Part shown: piece after piece, positions 5,995-13,932 of the stretch
Numbering within the stretch: the first letter of the stretch is position 1
Layout: each line of letters opens with the position of its first letter
Assembly: GCA_036555105.1 (NCBI GenBank)
Contig: DATBMA010000101.1
Coordinates: 1 to 25,814, forward strand
Origin: DATBMA01 sp036555105
Lineage (GTDB): Bacteria > Actinomycetota > Acidimicrobiia > Spongiisociales > ZC4RG35
Direction: 5' to 3'
DNA: 25,814 bases
Notes under the pieces: generated by a model
Databases searched by the model: none
What the model was told of the DNA's origin: nothing
The model's input: only the letters and a program-made list of their open reading frames with translations
Translations under genes and position numbers: made by a program

Positions 5995-7692
5995 TCAGTA
6001 CCGCACCGCGTTGGCGACGACCGCCGCCAGGTTGCGTATGCCAGGCTCCGCTTCGAAGGCAGCCAGAGCGGTCAAGGTGTCGGTGGAGTTGCGGTGGTAC
6101 ACCGACCAGGCGGGCTTGGGGAAGATCCGGAACGGTGCTTCGATCACCGTCTTCAGCGGGCGATCGATCAGGCGTGCATTGTGGACGAATCCCCTGCCGC
6201 TTTGGATGTCGTCGAGGGCGTGGCCGGGGTACGCCCCCCAAGGGGTCACCCCGAGCACGAACCCGGCTGCGGCCCAGAGGTTGATGCCGATGGTCCCGTA
6301 CCGGAGGCGGCTGATCGCTCGGTCCACTGCCGGCGCGATCGCCTGCCGGGTGGATGGATCGATGATGACGGTGGCGTTGAGGGTCCCGTACAAGGAGTCG
6401 TTGCAGAAGTCGACTGCCCTGTCCAGGTAGGCGGAGGGGTCGGCTCCTCCCACCTCGGTGGTGGCGGCGATCTGGCAGAAGGCCTCTTCCTCGAAGGAGA
6501 GGTGCTCGAACTCGCTGTCCACCCCTACTAGCAGGCTGGGGGGCACCACCCCCGGCCGTCGCTCTCCCAGCATCTCCACATTGGGATGTGAGGCGCGGAA
6601 CTTCTCGAACCGCTCCTCTGCGCCCGGGTAGTAGGAGGGGCGCGAAGGCCGTTCCCTCAGTACATGACGCAGGGTGTCCATGAATGCGACTTTCTGGGGC
6701 CAGGCGGCCGGGAGGACGATGACCTTGGCGGCGTTGCAGTTGAAGCCGGCGTTCTGGACGATCTGAGTGGCGACGTGCTCGGCCTGATTGCGCAAGTCCG
6801 AGCTGCCCCAGTCACCAGGGACGATCACCACGGGGCCAACATTGCCGAGCTCACTGGTGATCGGCTTGTCCAGCAATGGCCGGTTTGCCTCGCGGCGGGC
6901 GGCGCCGTCCTCGCCGGCGCCGAACACGATCGCGTCGTGGGTGCGGGAGGCGCCGGTTATGTGGATCTTGTCGACCTGCTCGTGCTGGGACAGGTAGGAG
7001 CCGACCTCGGCTCCTCCGTACGCCATGTCGACGAAGCCGTCCTCGATCAGCTCGCCGAACACGCGCTCAACGTGCGGCCCCAGGTAGTCGTTTACCGGGT
7101 TGAGCTTGAGCATGGCGACATGGCCCTCGTAGAAGAGCATGTGCAGCAGGTCCAGGGGGCCGATCGAGGCGACGTTGCCTGCCCCGAGCACGAGCGCCAC
7201 CCTCGCTGCGGCCTGGTCTGGCTTGGTGTAGATGGAGCCAAGATGGCTGTCGAGGTCGGCCAGAGTCACCGACCGATCGAGCCACACGTCCGCCTTCCAA
7301 CCCTGGTAGAGGACCCGGTCCCAGCGGTCCGCAGGCAACACCTGCAGGGTGACCTGCCCGCTTGGCCGCACGCCGACGTGTCTCTCGGAGAAGGCGACCC
7401 GCCCCCGACGCCCGATCAGCTGGAGAGTGTCTTGGAGGAAACGGGCGGTACGTAAGAAGGAGATGGGCCCAGAGATGAGGTCTTCGCCGGCGTACTCGAG
7501 GCCGACCCCCTTGGCCTCGATTGTGTCCGCCATCATGGCCGGCACTACTTCCAAGGCACGACGGCGGATCGCCTCGAGGTATGAGATCCGGCCTTGGATC
7601 CCGACCGACAGCCAGGAGGCCGCATGCGACCTCAGCGAGTCCAGCTTGCGGTCGAGCTCGGCTGTCTGGCTGGCGGGGACGGTGGCGATCAT
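5995..7692 (-). CDS. Divergent aldehyde dehydrogenase superfamily protein
   Basis: 565 residues, longer than the usual 480-500 of the family. The NAD(P)-dependent aldehyde dehydrogenase fold is visible but motifs are altered. The cofactor-binding region reads LVLGAGNVASIGPLD then LKLNPV; the segment before the active site reads HITGASRTHD; the general base Glu281 lies in SELGNVGP (canonical LELGGKSP); the nucleophile is probably Cys319 in NAGFNCNAAKV (canonical GQxC). Both catalytic residues therefore seem kept. Acyl-CoA reductase-like or semialdehyde dehydrogenase activity is possible, and substrate is unknown. There is no membrane segment, so it is cytosolic. The ATG at 7692 has a TAGGAT hexamer 12 nt upstream. 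It is divergent from the class V aminotransferase gene with only 42 nt between starts, so the two may be regulated together. Confidence 0.85.
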   Translation of the reverse strand: MIATVPASQTAELDRKLDSLRSHAASWLSVGIQGRISYLEAIRRRALEVVPAMMADTIEAKGVGLEYAGEDLISGPISFLRTARFLQDTLQLIGRRGRVAFSERHVGVRPSGQVTLQVLPADRWDRVLYQGWKADVWLDRSVTLADLDSHLGSIYTKPDQAAARVALVLGAGNVASIGPLDLLHMLFYEGHVAMLKLNPVNDYLGPHVERVFGELIEDGFVDMAYGGAEVGSYLSQHEQVDKIHITGASRTHDAIVFGAGEDGAARREANRPLLDKPITSELGNVGPVVIVPGDWGSSDLRNQAEHVATQIVQNAGFNCNAAKVIVLPAAWPQKVAFMDTLRHVLRERPSRPSYYPGAEERFEKFRASHPNVEMLGERRPGVVPPSLLVGVDSEFEHLSFEEEAFCQIAATTEVGGADPSAYLDRAVDFCNDSLYGTLNATVIIDPSTRQAIAPAVDRAISRLRYGTIGINLWAAAGFVLGVTPWGAYPGHALDDIQSGRGFVHNARLIDRPLKTVIEAPFRIFPKPAWSVYHRNSTDTLTALAAFEAEPGIRNLAAVVANAVRY

Positions 7693-7704
7693 CTGCGCCT
7701 GCCG

Positions 7705-7710
7705 ATCCTA
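7705..7710 (-). promoter_or_regulatory. -10 hexamer TAGGAT for the aldehyde dehydrogenase-like gene
   Basis: Minus-strand TAGGAT is 12 nt before the ATG at 7692, giving a leader of only about 5 nt. It lies 12 bp from the opposing -10 at 7723-7728, so the two divergent promoters overlap. Confidence 0.4.
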
Positions 7711-7722
7711 CGAGCGCTTCGG

Positions 7723-7728
7723 TACCGT
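7723..7728 (+). promoter_or_regulatory. -10 hexamer TACCGT, leaderless promoter
   Basis: TACCGT is followed by exactly 6 nt and the GTG at 7735, with no ribosome binding site. This supports choosing GTG 7735 as the start. Confidence 0.55.
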
Positions 7729-7734
7729 GCGAGT

Positions 7735-8916
7735 GTGGAACCCTGGGCGCTCGATCCTGAGGTCGTCCATCTCAACCATGGCGCCTTCGGGGCATGCCCG
7801 AAGCCGGTCATGGCCACGCAGCAGGCATGGCGGGATCTGATGGAGTCGAACCCGGCCCGGTTCATGAGCGACATCCTCCCCGGGGCGCTTGACGCCGCCC
7901 GCGACGAGCTGGCGGTATTTGTCGGAGCCGATCCCGCGGGGACCGTCTTCATCCCCAACGCCACCACCGGGCTGGGGGCGGTGCTCGGGTCCCTCGCCCT
8001 GGGTGAGGGCGACCGGGTGGTGGCAACCGACCACATGTACAACGCCTGCCGGGCCCAGCTAGACGTTATCGGCCTCCGCACCGGGTGCACGGTGGAGGTG
8101 GTGGAGATACCGCTCCCGGTCATCAGCTCCGATGACGTGGTCGACCGGGTACTCGACCGGGTGGACGGTGCCACCCGCCTGGTAGTCATCGATCAGGTGA
8201 CCTCGCCCACGGCCCTCGTGTTCCCGGTCGATCGGATCGTCGCCGCCCTGGAGCCGGAGGTTCCGGTGCTGGTGGACGGCGCCCACAGCCCTGGCATGGT
8301 CGAGCTCGAGCTCTCCGCCCTCGGGGCCTCGTTCTTCGCAGGCAACTGCCACAAGTGGCTGTGCGCTCCGAAGGGCGCCGGGTTCCTCTACGTAGGGGAG
8401 GCGTGGCGGGACCGGGTGCGTCCTCATGTGATCAGCCACGGCTGGAACACGCCGTGGCCGAAGGCGTACAGGTACCACGCCCTCTTCGACTGGACCGGCA
8501 CAGCCGACTATTCCGCCTGGCTCTCGGTGCCGTCGGCACTGGCCACGATCGGCAACCAGAGGCCGGGTGGCTGGGACGAGGTGATGGAGGTCAATCGCAG
8601 CCTGGCATTGGAGGCGCGGGCCATCCTCTCCGCCACACTCCACCAAGAGCCGCTGGCACCCGACGAGATGATCGGCTCGATGGCGGCCTTGCCGCTGCCG
8701 CCTGCGGCGGATCCAACCCCCGCGGTCTCCGACCCGCTGTTGGTGCGACTGCGCGACGAGTACCGCATCGAGGTGAGTATCAACGCCTGGCCGGCGTGGC
8801 CGTCCCGGCTGCTCAGGGTCTCCGCCCAGCTCTACAACGACCCTCAGCAATACTTGGTGCTCGGACACGCCCTCGAGGAGCTCTTGGGGTTGGAAGTCGG
8901 CCAGGCCCGGAATTGA
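7735..8916 (+). CDS. Class V aminotransferase (isopenicillin N epimerase/cysteine desulfurase-like)
   Basis: 393-residue PLP enzyme of fold type I. It opens with the family signature LDPEVVHLNHGAFGACP (residues 6-22) followed by ESNPARFM. Cofactor residues are visible: Asp181-Gly-Ala-His184, which holds the pyridine ring, and the Schiff-base Lys207 in GNCHKWLCAPKGAGFL. This subgroup is often annotated as isopenicillin N epimerase (CefD)-like or EgtE-like, but true substrates vary (epimerase, cysteine desulfurase, ergothioneine C-S lyase), and there are no beta-lactam or ergothioneine genes here. The GTG start at 7735 fits the family N-terminus and the leaderless -10. Its stop overlaps the TTG start of the SulP gene (TTGA), indicating translational coupling. 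A sulfur role would fit the SulP neighbour but is inference. Confidence 0.9.
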   Translation: MEPWALDPEVVHLNHGAFGACPKPVMATQQAWRDLMESNPARFMSDILPGALDAARDELAVFVGADPAGTVFIPNATTGLGAVLGSLALGEGDRVVATDHMYNACRAQLDVIGLRTGCTVEVVEIPLPVISSDDVVDRVLDRVDGATRLVVIDQVTSPTALVFPVDRIVAALEPEVPVLVDGAHSPGMVELELSALGASFFAGNCHKWLCAPKGAGFLYVGEAWRDRVRPHVISHGWNTPWPKAYRYHALFDWTGTADYSAWLSVPSALATIGNQRPGGWDEVMEVNRSLALEARAILSATLHQEPLAPDEMIGSMAALPLPPAADPTPAVSDPLLVRLRDEYRIEVSINAWPAWPSRLLRVSAQLYNDPQQYLVLGHALEELLGLEVGQARN

Positions 8917-10667
8917 GCCCGCGGTTGGCTGCGGCCATCCCCGGCCTCGATCTCATCACCAACTACAAGCGGGCGTGGTTCCGACCCGACCTGATCGCGG
9001 CCATCGTTCTCACAACCCTTCTGGTCCCACAGGGGATGGCCTACGCCGAATTGGCCGGCCTCCCCGCAGTAACCGGCCTCTACGCGACAGTGGCGTCCCT
9101 GGTCGGGTACGCCGCCTTCGGGCCATCGCGCATCCTCGTGATCGGCCCCGACTCCTCGCTGGCCCCGCTCATCGCCGCAGCGGTGCTGCCGCTGGCGGCC
9201 GGGGACCAGGAGGTGGCGGTCACCATGGCGGCGGCCCTGGCGGTCTTCACCGGAGCAGCGTGCATCCTGGCCGGGGTGGTGAGAGCCGGCACCATCGCCG
9301 AGCTGCTGTCGCGCCCGGTGAGGGTCGGCCTCATCAACGGCATCGCCTTGCTGGTGCTGGTTAGCCAGCTGCCGAAGCTGTTCGGGTTCAGCATCCCCCC
9401 GATGGGGTTTGTCGACGGCATCGTCGCCTTCCGTGACGGTTTGGCCGACGGGCAGACCGTCCCCGGCTCGCTCCTTCTCGGGGTCGGCTCGATCCTGGTG
9501 ATCGTCGCCTGCCAGCGGTGGTGGCCGAAGGTGCCGGGGGTGCTGGTGGCCGTGGTCGCCGCCACCGCGGTGTGCCAGTTGCTCGGCTTGGACGAGTCAG
9601 GCGTCGCCCTGGTCGGGCCGTTGCCCAGCGGCGTGCCCGTGCCGTCCTGGCCTGCCCTCTCATGGGACCAGTACCTGGCGCTGGGAGGGGGAGCGCTGGC
9701 GGTAGCCCTGGTCACGTTCGCCGACACCTCGGCGCTCTCGTCGGTCTTCTCCGTGCGCCGGGGCGAGGTCGTCGATCCCAACAAGGAGGCGATTGGCCTC
9801 GGGGTCGCCAATGTTGCGGCCGGGCTCCTCAGCGGATTTCCGACAAGCGCATCCTCCTCCCGTACGGCCGTGGCCGACTCGGTCGGGGCGCGTTCGCAGA
9901 TGGCGGGCCTCATGGCGGCGGCCGGAGTGCTGTTGGTGATGTTGGTGGGGGGAGGGCTGCTTGCCCTGCTGCCGTCGTCGGTGCTGGCCGCGGTCGTGAT
10001 TGCAGCAACCATGTCGCTCTTCGATGTCGCCACGATGCGCTGGCTGTGGAATGCCCGTCGCTCCGACTTCGTCCTTGCTCTCATCACCTTTCTCGCCGTC
10101 CCGCTGCTGGGGGTGCTCGAGGGCCTGGTGGTGGCAATCGTGCTTTCGCTCGGAAACTTCGTGCGGCTGGCCTGGAGGCCCCACGTCGCGGTGTTGGGGA
10201 GGGTGAACGGCCGGAAGGGATATCACGACCTCGAGCGGCATCCCGAGGGCGTGCAGGTGCCAGGTCTCCTCATCTTCCGGTTCGATGCGCCGCTGTTCTT
10301 CGCCAACGCCAGGTACTTCGTCGGGGAGGTCGAGAGGGCCATCGCCGCGGCCCCCACGAAGGTTCGCTGGCTGATGATCGCCGCCGAGCCCATCACCGAC
10401 GTCGACACCACCGGCGCCGAGGTGCTCGAGTCGCTATTGGACGACCTCGAGGGTCGGCAGATCATCCTGGGCATCGCCGAGCTCAAAGGGCCCGCCAAAG
10501 ACCGGCTGAAGGATTACGGCCTATTCGACCGGATCGGAGAGGACCGCTTCTTCTCGACCCTTGGCACCGCGGTACATGCCTACGTGGAAGACGCCGGGGT
10601 GGAGTGGACGGATTGGACCGAAGACGCCGACGCCGACCACGATGACGAGGTGAGGGACTCGCAGTAG
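8913..10667 (+). CDS. SulP family anion transporter with STAS domain
   Basis: 584-residue inner-membrane transporter of the SLC26/SulP family, which carries sulfate, bicarbonate or other small anions. N-terminal signature is clear: LVPQGMAYAELAGLPAVTGLYA, then GPSRILVIGPDSSLAPLIAA. About 12-14 transmembrane helices span residues ~25-430, with FADTSALSSVFSVRRGEVVDPNKE and GFPTSASSSRTAVAD in the conserved core. A C-terminal cytoplasmic STAS domain (~446-560) includes LIFRFDAPLFFANARYF and DVDTTGAEVL. An acidic tail (DADADHDDE) ends the protein. The TTG at 8913 overlaps the preceding TGA by three bases and gives the expected short N-terminus; the much longer upstream frame is a shadow of the aminotransferase. 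No carbonic anhydrase gene is adjacent, so sulfate and bicarbonate cannot be told apart. Confidence 0.92.
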   Translation: MSPRLAAAIPGLDLITNYKRAWFRPDLIAAIVLTTLLVPQGMAYAELAGLPAVTGLYATVASLVGYAAFGPSRILVIGPDSSLAPLIAAAVLPLAAGDQEVAVTMAAALAVFTGAACILAGVVRAGTIAELLSRPVRVGLINGIALLVLVSQLPKLFGFSIPPMGFVDGIVAFRDGLADGQTVPGSLLLGVGSILVIVACQRWWPKVPGVLVAVVAATAVCQLLGLDESGVALVGPLPSGVPVPSWPALSWDQYLALGGGALAVALVTFADTSALSSVFSVRRGEVVDPNKEAIGLGVANVAAGLLSGFPTSASSSRTAVADSVGARSQMAGLMAAAGVLLVMLVGGGLLALLPSSVLAAVVIAATMSLFDVATMRWLWNARRSDFVLALITFLAVPLLGVLEGLVVAIVLSLGNFVRLAWRPHVAVLGRVNGRKGYHDLERHPEGVQVPGLLIFRFDAPLFFANARYFVGEVERAIAAAPTKVRWLMIAAEPITDVDTTGAEVLESLLDDLEGRQIILGIAELKGPAKDRLKDYGLFDRIGEDRFFSTLGTAVHAYVEDAGVEWTDWTEDADADHDDEVRDSQ

Positions 10668-10670
10668 CTT
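10665..10670 (+). promoter_or_regulatory. -10 hexamer TAGCTT overlapping the SulP stop codon
   Basis: The TAG stop of the SulP gene (10665-10667) is the first half of TAGCTT, which ends 8 nt before the GTG at 10679. There is no ribosome binding site. A near-leaderless transcript is inferred. Confidence 0.45.
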
Positions 10671-10678
10671 CCGCTGAC

Positions 10679-13558
10679 GTGTCCGGCCTCGACCATCGTG
10701 ATGGCCCCCAGGAGTCACTGCCGGAGGGGAACCTCACCTTCCTCTTCACCGACGTGGAGGGATCCACCGCCCGCTGGGAGCGGGACCCGGCACTCATGCG
10801 GGATTCACTGGCTCGGCTCGAAGAGGCCAGCCGGTCTCAAGTCACGGCCGACGGCGGCTGGGTGGTCAAGGGGACCGGCGACGGGATCCTGGCGGTCTTT
10901 GCGTCGGCAGATGCCGCGGTCGCCGCCGCCCTTCGAATCCAGCTGGCGGTGCAGCCATCCGGTCTCCCCCCGCTCCGCATCGCTCTCCATACCGGTGAGG
11001 CCGAGCAGCGGGGGGGCGACTACTACGGGCCCGCCCTCAACCGCTGCCACCGCGTCCTGGAGGCGGGTCACGGCGGCCAGGTGCTGCTCACGGCGGCTGT
11101 GGTCGAGGCCTCTCGCGGCCCGTTGCCAGGCGGGGCAGAGTTGCTCGATCTTGGGCGGCACCGGCTGCGGGCCATACCCGAGGCGGTAGAGATCCTGCAG
11201 CTGACCCACCCCGGGCTCCGAGTCGAGTTCCCCAGGCTGATCACCGAGGACGAAGGCGCCAACAATCTGCCTGCGGACCTGACAGGCTTCATCGGCCGGA
11301 CTGCCGAGCTGGAGGAGGCGGCGGCTCTCATGGCCGGCAGCAGGCTGGTGACCTTGATCGGAGGCGGTGGATCTGGCAAGAGCCGCCTCGCCGTCAAGCT
11401 GGCCGAGGGCCAGATCGAGAACTTCGTCGATGGGGTCTGGCTCGTGGAGCTGGCCCCTCTCACCGACGGGACGCTGATCTCCAAGCAGATGGCCCAGGTC
11501 CTCGGCATCCCTGAGGAGCCTGGCACCTCGTGGCTCAACTCGATGGAGGGCAGGCTTCGCCAGCAGCAGGTGCTGCTGGTACTGGACAACTGCGAGCACC
11601 TCCTGGGGGCGGCAGCTGAGACGACCGACCAGCTCCTGCGCCGCTGCCCGAACCTGAAGGTCCTCGCCACCAGCCGCCACAAGCTCGGGGTGCCGGGGGA
11701 GGCCTCATTCGTGGTTCCTCCGATGTCGGTCCCCTCCGTCGAAGACCTCCCGCTGCCGTCGGCGGTCGCCTCCCACGACTCGGTGAAGCTCTTCGAACAA
11801 AGGGCCGCCGAAGCCGACCCGACCTTCCGACTCGACGAGAGCAACTCATCTGCGGTTGGAGAGATCTGCCGGGCGGTGGACGGGATTCCGCTGGCAGTGG
11901 AGCTGGCGGCAGGCAAGGTCGGGACACTTTCGATCTGGGAGCTGGCGGAGCGCCTCCAAAAGCACCTGCTCGATCTGGGAGGCGGCAGCCGCACCGGGCC
12001 CGCTCGCCACCGCACGATGCAAGCCACCCTCGATTGGAGCAACGAGCTGCTGGCCGACGACGAGCGCTCACTGCTCTTCCAGCTCTCGATCTTCAGCGGA
12101 GGCTTCGACGCCCGTGCCTGCGAAGAGGTCTGCCGACTGGAGGGAACCGTCCTCGAGACGTTGGGAGCCCTCACCGACAAGTCGCTGGTCCTGCGCCTGC
12201 CCGCCACCAGCAGGTTCCGCCTCCTCGAGCCGGTTCGCCTCTACGCGGCAGACAAGCTGGTGCAGAGCTCGGGACACCAGGACGTGGCAGCCCGCCACGC
12301 TGCTCATTTCGCCGCGTTCGTAGAGGCGGGAGCGGCGGGGTTGCCGGCCGGAGGTCAGGGGCTGGTGTGGCTCGACCTGATGGAGGCCGACCACGACAAC
12401 ATCCGCGCCGCCCTCAAGTGGACGCTGGAGAACGAGGAGGAGGTGCTCGCCCTCAGGCTCGCCTCCGGCTCGTGGGAGTTCTGGAGGCTGCGGGGGCATC
12501 TGGCTGAGGGGCGACAATGGCTCGATCGAGTGATCGGGGCGGCCTCCGACCCGCCGGCCGAGTTGCTGGCCAGCGCTCTTCTGGGGGCGGGCGCGCTCGC
12601 CGGCAACCAGGGGGACGACGCCGCTGCCGAGTCGTCGCTGCAGCGGGCACTCGACACCTATCGGAAGCTGGGACAGGACGTAGAGGCGGCCGCCGCCACC
12701 CGCCGGCTGGCGGCGGTGCCGCACCGGCGAGGGGACCTCCGCCAGGCGGCCGAGAGATTCGAAGAGGCTCGTGACCTGGCGCAGAAGGGAGGCGACTTGG
12801 TGCAGATGGGCCAGATCCAGGCCTCGCTGTCGCTCCTCTATGAGGACCTTGGCCATCCCGAGGCAGCCATGGAGACCGCCAGGGCCGCCCTCGACACCGC
12901 CCGGAGGGCCGATGACCCCTATGTGTGGGCTGATGCCCTGCTCTCGGTGGCCGAGCTCTCTCTCAACCGGGCGGATCTCGACCAGGCGAGGCAGGCGCTG
13001 GAGCAGGTCGACCTGCTGGCCGGCCGCGAAGGATTCCAGGACGTGATCGCCTGGGCCCGGGGCTATGGGGGCAAACTGGCTCTCGCCGCCGGCGATACCG
13101 GTCGTGCCGTCCTGTCATTCGAACAGGCCCTGGCGGCCTTCCAAGCCCAAGGACAACCGGTCGGCATCGTGTGGGCTCTGCGCCACCTGGCGCGAGCCGC
13201 CCTTGTCTCCGATGATCTCGAGCGGGCCGCCAACCTCTACCGCTCGGCCTTCGAGCAGGCAATGGTCCATGTGCTGCCGGAGGCGCCGCTGGCGCTGCTG
13301 GGGATGGCGGAGACCGCGGTGGCCCGCGGCGAAGCTGAGACGGGCCTCGTCCTCTTGAGCGCCTCTGCCGCGGCCGCCGAGCGAATGGGCCTGGTTCTCC
13401 ACCCCGACGAGAAGGACGCGGCGGTGAAAGCGGAGAACATGATCAGGTGGGCGGTCGACTCCGGGCGGGTGGACGAGCTGGCCGAACAGGGTCGGGGTAT
13501 GAGCCTGGCGGAGGCTGCTGCCTACACCTTCGGCCCGCCGTCCTCCTCGAGCTTGTAG
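10679..13558 (+). CDS. Class III cyclase - STAND ATPase - TPR regulator, complete cyclase active site
   Basis: 959-residue signalling protein. Residues ~18-180 are a class III nucleotide cyclase domain with every catalytic position recognisable: metal-binding Asp25 (FTDVEGST) and Asp68 (KGTGDG), purine-selecting Lys64 and Asp114, and transition-state Asn121 and Arg125 (ALNRCHR). This predicts active adenylate cyclase, probably as a dimer. Residues ~200-480 are a STAND/NB-ARC-type ATPase (Walker A GGGGSGKS 228-235, Walker B LLVLDNCE with Asp303, then a conserved DGIPLAVELAA segment). The C-terminal ~400 residues are helical TPR-like repeats, likely sensing a ligand or partner. There is no LuxR DNA-binding domain, so output is presumably cAMP. 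The gene has a tandem paralogue at 13933. Its last 37 nt overlap the 3' end of a minus-strand gene. Confidence 0.92.
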   Translation: MSGLDHRDGPQESLPEGNLTFLFTDVEGSTARWERDPALMRDSLARLEEASRSQVTADGGWVVKGTGDGILAVFASADAAVAAALRIQLAVQPSGLPPLRIALHTGEAEQRGGDYYGPALNRCHRVLEAGHGGQVLLTAAVVEASRGPLPGGAELLDLGRHRLRAIPEAVEILQLTHPGLRVEFPRLITEDEGANNLPADLTGFIGRTAELEEAAALMAGSRLVTLIGGGGSGKSRLAVKLAEGQIENFVDGVWLVELAPLTDGTLISKQMAQVLGIPEEPGTSWLNSMEGRLRQQQVLLVLDNCEHLLGAAAETTDQLLRRCPNLKVLATSRHKLGVPGEASFVVPPMSVPSVEDLPLPSAVASHDSVKLFEQRAAEADPTFRLDESNSSAVGEICRAVDGIPLAVELAAGKVGTLSIWELAERLQKHLLDLGGGSRTGPARHRTMQATLDWSNELLADDERSLLFQLSIFSGGFDARACEEVCRLEGTVLETLGALTDKSLVLRLPATSRFRLLEPVRLYAADKLVQSSGHQDVAARHAAHFAAFVEAGAAGLPAGGQGLVWLDLMEADHDNIRAALKWTLENEEEVLALRLASGSWEFWRLRGHLAEGRQWLDRVIGAASDPPAELLASALLGAGALAGNQGDDAAAESSLQRALDTYRKLGQDVEAAAATRRLAAVPHRRGDLRQAAERFEEARDLAQKGGDLVQMGQIQASLSLLYEDLGHPEAAMETARAALDTARRADDPYVWADALLSVAELSLNRADLDQARQALEQVDLLAGREGFQDVIAWARGYGGKLALAAGDTGRAVLSFEQALAAFQAQGQPVGIVWALRHLARAALVSDDLERAANLYRSAFEQAMVHVLPEAPLALLGMAETAVARGEAETGLVLLSASAAAAERMGLVLHPDEKDAAVKAENMIRWAVDSGRVDELAEQGRGMSLAEAAAYTFGPPSSSSL

Positions 13559-13860
13559 ATCATGATCGCAGCCTCGTGGGGGCTGTTCTTGAGCAGGGCG
13601 GTCGCCATCCCGATGCGCGGGTTGAGTGGACGATGGTGGTTCACGATGGTCGTGACCACCCTCCAACCATCGCGGTCTCCGATCAGACCGTCTTCGGCGA
13701 AGGTCCGCAGCGGGTCGTACAAGAATCGCCGCCAGGCCTCGGAGTCGTCCGGGTCCGAAGTGTCGAACTCGCCGTAAACGAGCGAAAGGCCACGTGCCAT
13801 CGACCGGGCAGCATCGCTCATCGGGAGGGGTATCTCCTTCCAGCGGCCTTCTCCGTTCAC
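13522..13860 (-). CDS. Conserved-looking hypothetical protein, 112 aa, with near-ideal ribosome binding site
   Basis: I do not recognise this 112-residue protein. It has no membrane segment or signal peptide. Notable stretches are ARGLSLVYGEFDTSDPDDSEAWRRFLYDPL, read as a helix, an acidic loop and a second helix, then GLIGDRDGWRVVTTIVNHHRPLNP with adjacent histidines and prolines, and a C-terminal strand AAIMIYKLEE. The GTG start at 13860 is strongly supported by AAGGAGGT spaced 3 nt upstream and a TAACTT hexamer further upstream (13882-13887). A second start at the internal ATG (residue 14) is possible. The gene lies on the opposite strand between two paralogous cyclase-STAND regulators. Its 3' end overlaps the end of the first by 37 nt, and its start is only 72 nt from the start of the second, with promoters facing away from each other. 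A link to those regulators is inference. Confidence 0.75.
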   Translation of the reverse strand: MNGEGRWKEIPLPMSDAARSMARGLSLVYGEFDTSDPDDSEAWRRFLYDPLRTFAEDGLIGDRDGWRVVTTIVNHHRPLNPRIGMATALLKNSPHEAAIMIYKLEEDGGPKV

Positions 13861-13863
13861 TTG

Positions 13864-13887
13864 ACCTCCTTCTGCCGTGCGAAGTTA
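13864..13887 (-). promoter_or_regulatory. Perfect Shine-Dalgarno AAGGAGGT and -10 TAACTT
   Basis: On the minus strand TAACTT (13887-13882) is followed by a leader of about 14 nt and AAGGAGGT (13871-13864), then CAA and the GTG at 13860. This contrasts with the mostly leaderless starts of the neighbouring genes. Confidence 0.6.
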
Positions 13888-13918
13888 GCCAACGGCCCTC
13901 CAACATGCTGCCCGGTCC

Positions 13919-13924
13919 TATCGT
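13919..13924 (+). promoter_or_regulatory. -10 hexamer TATCGT of second cyclase-STAND gene
   Basis: TATCGT ends 8 nt before the ATG at 13933, the same spacing as in the paralogous gene at 10679. No ribosome binding site is present. Confidence 0.45.
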
Positions 13925-13932
13925 CCCAGTCG

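Noticed and set aside
8355..8912. Long N-terminal extension of the SulP frame
   Set aside because: It overlaps the aminotransferase in another frame; SulP homology starts at the TTG at 8913.
13447..13932. 162-codon N-terminal extension of the second cyclase-STAND gene
   Set aside because: It lies over the end of the first regulator and the antisense gene, with no domain; the cyclase domain begins right after ATG 13933.
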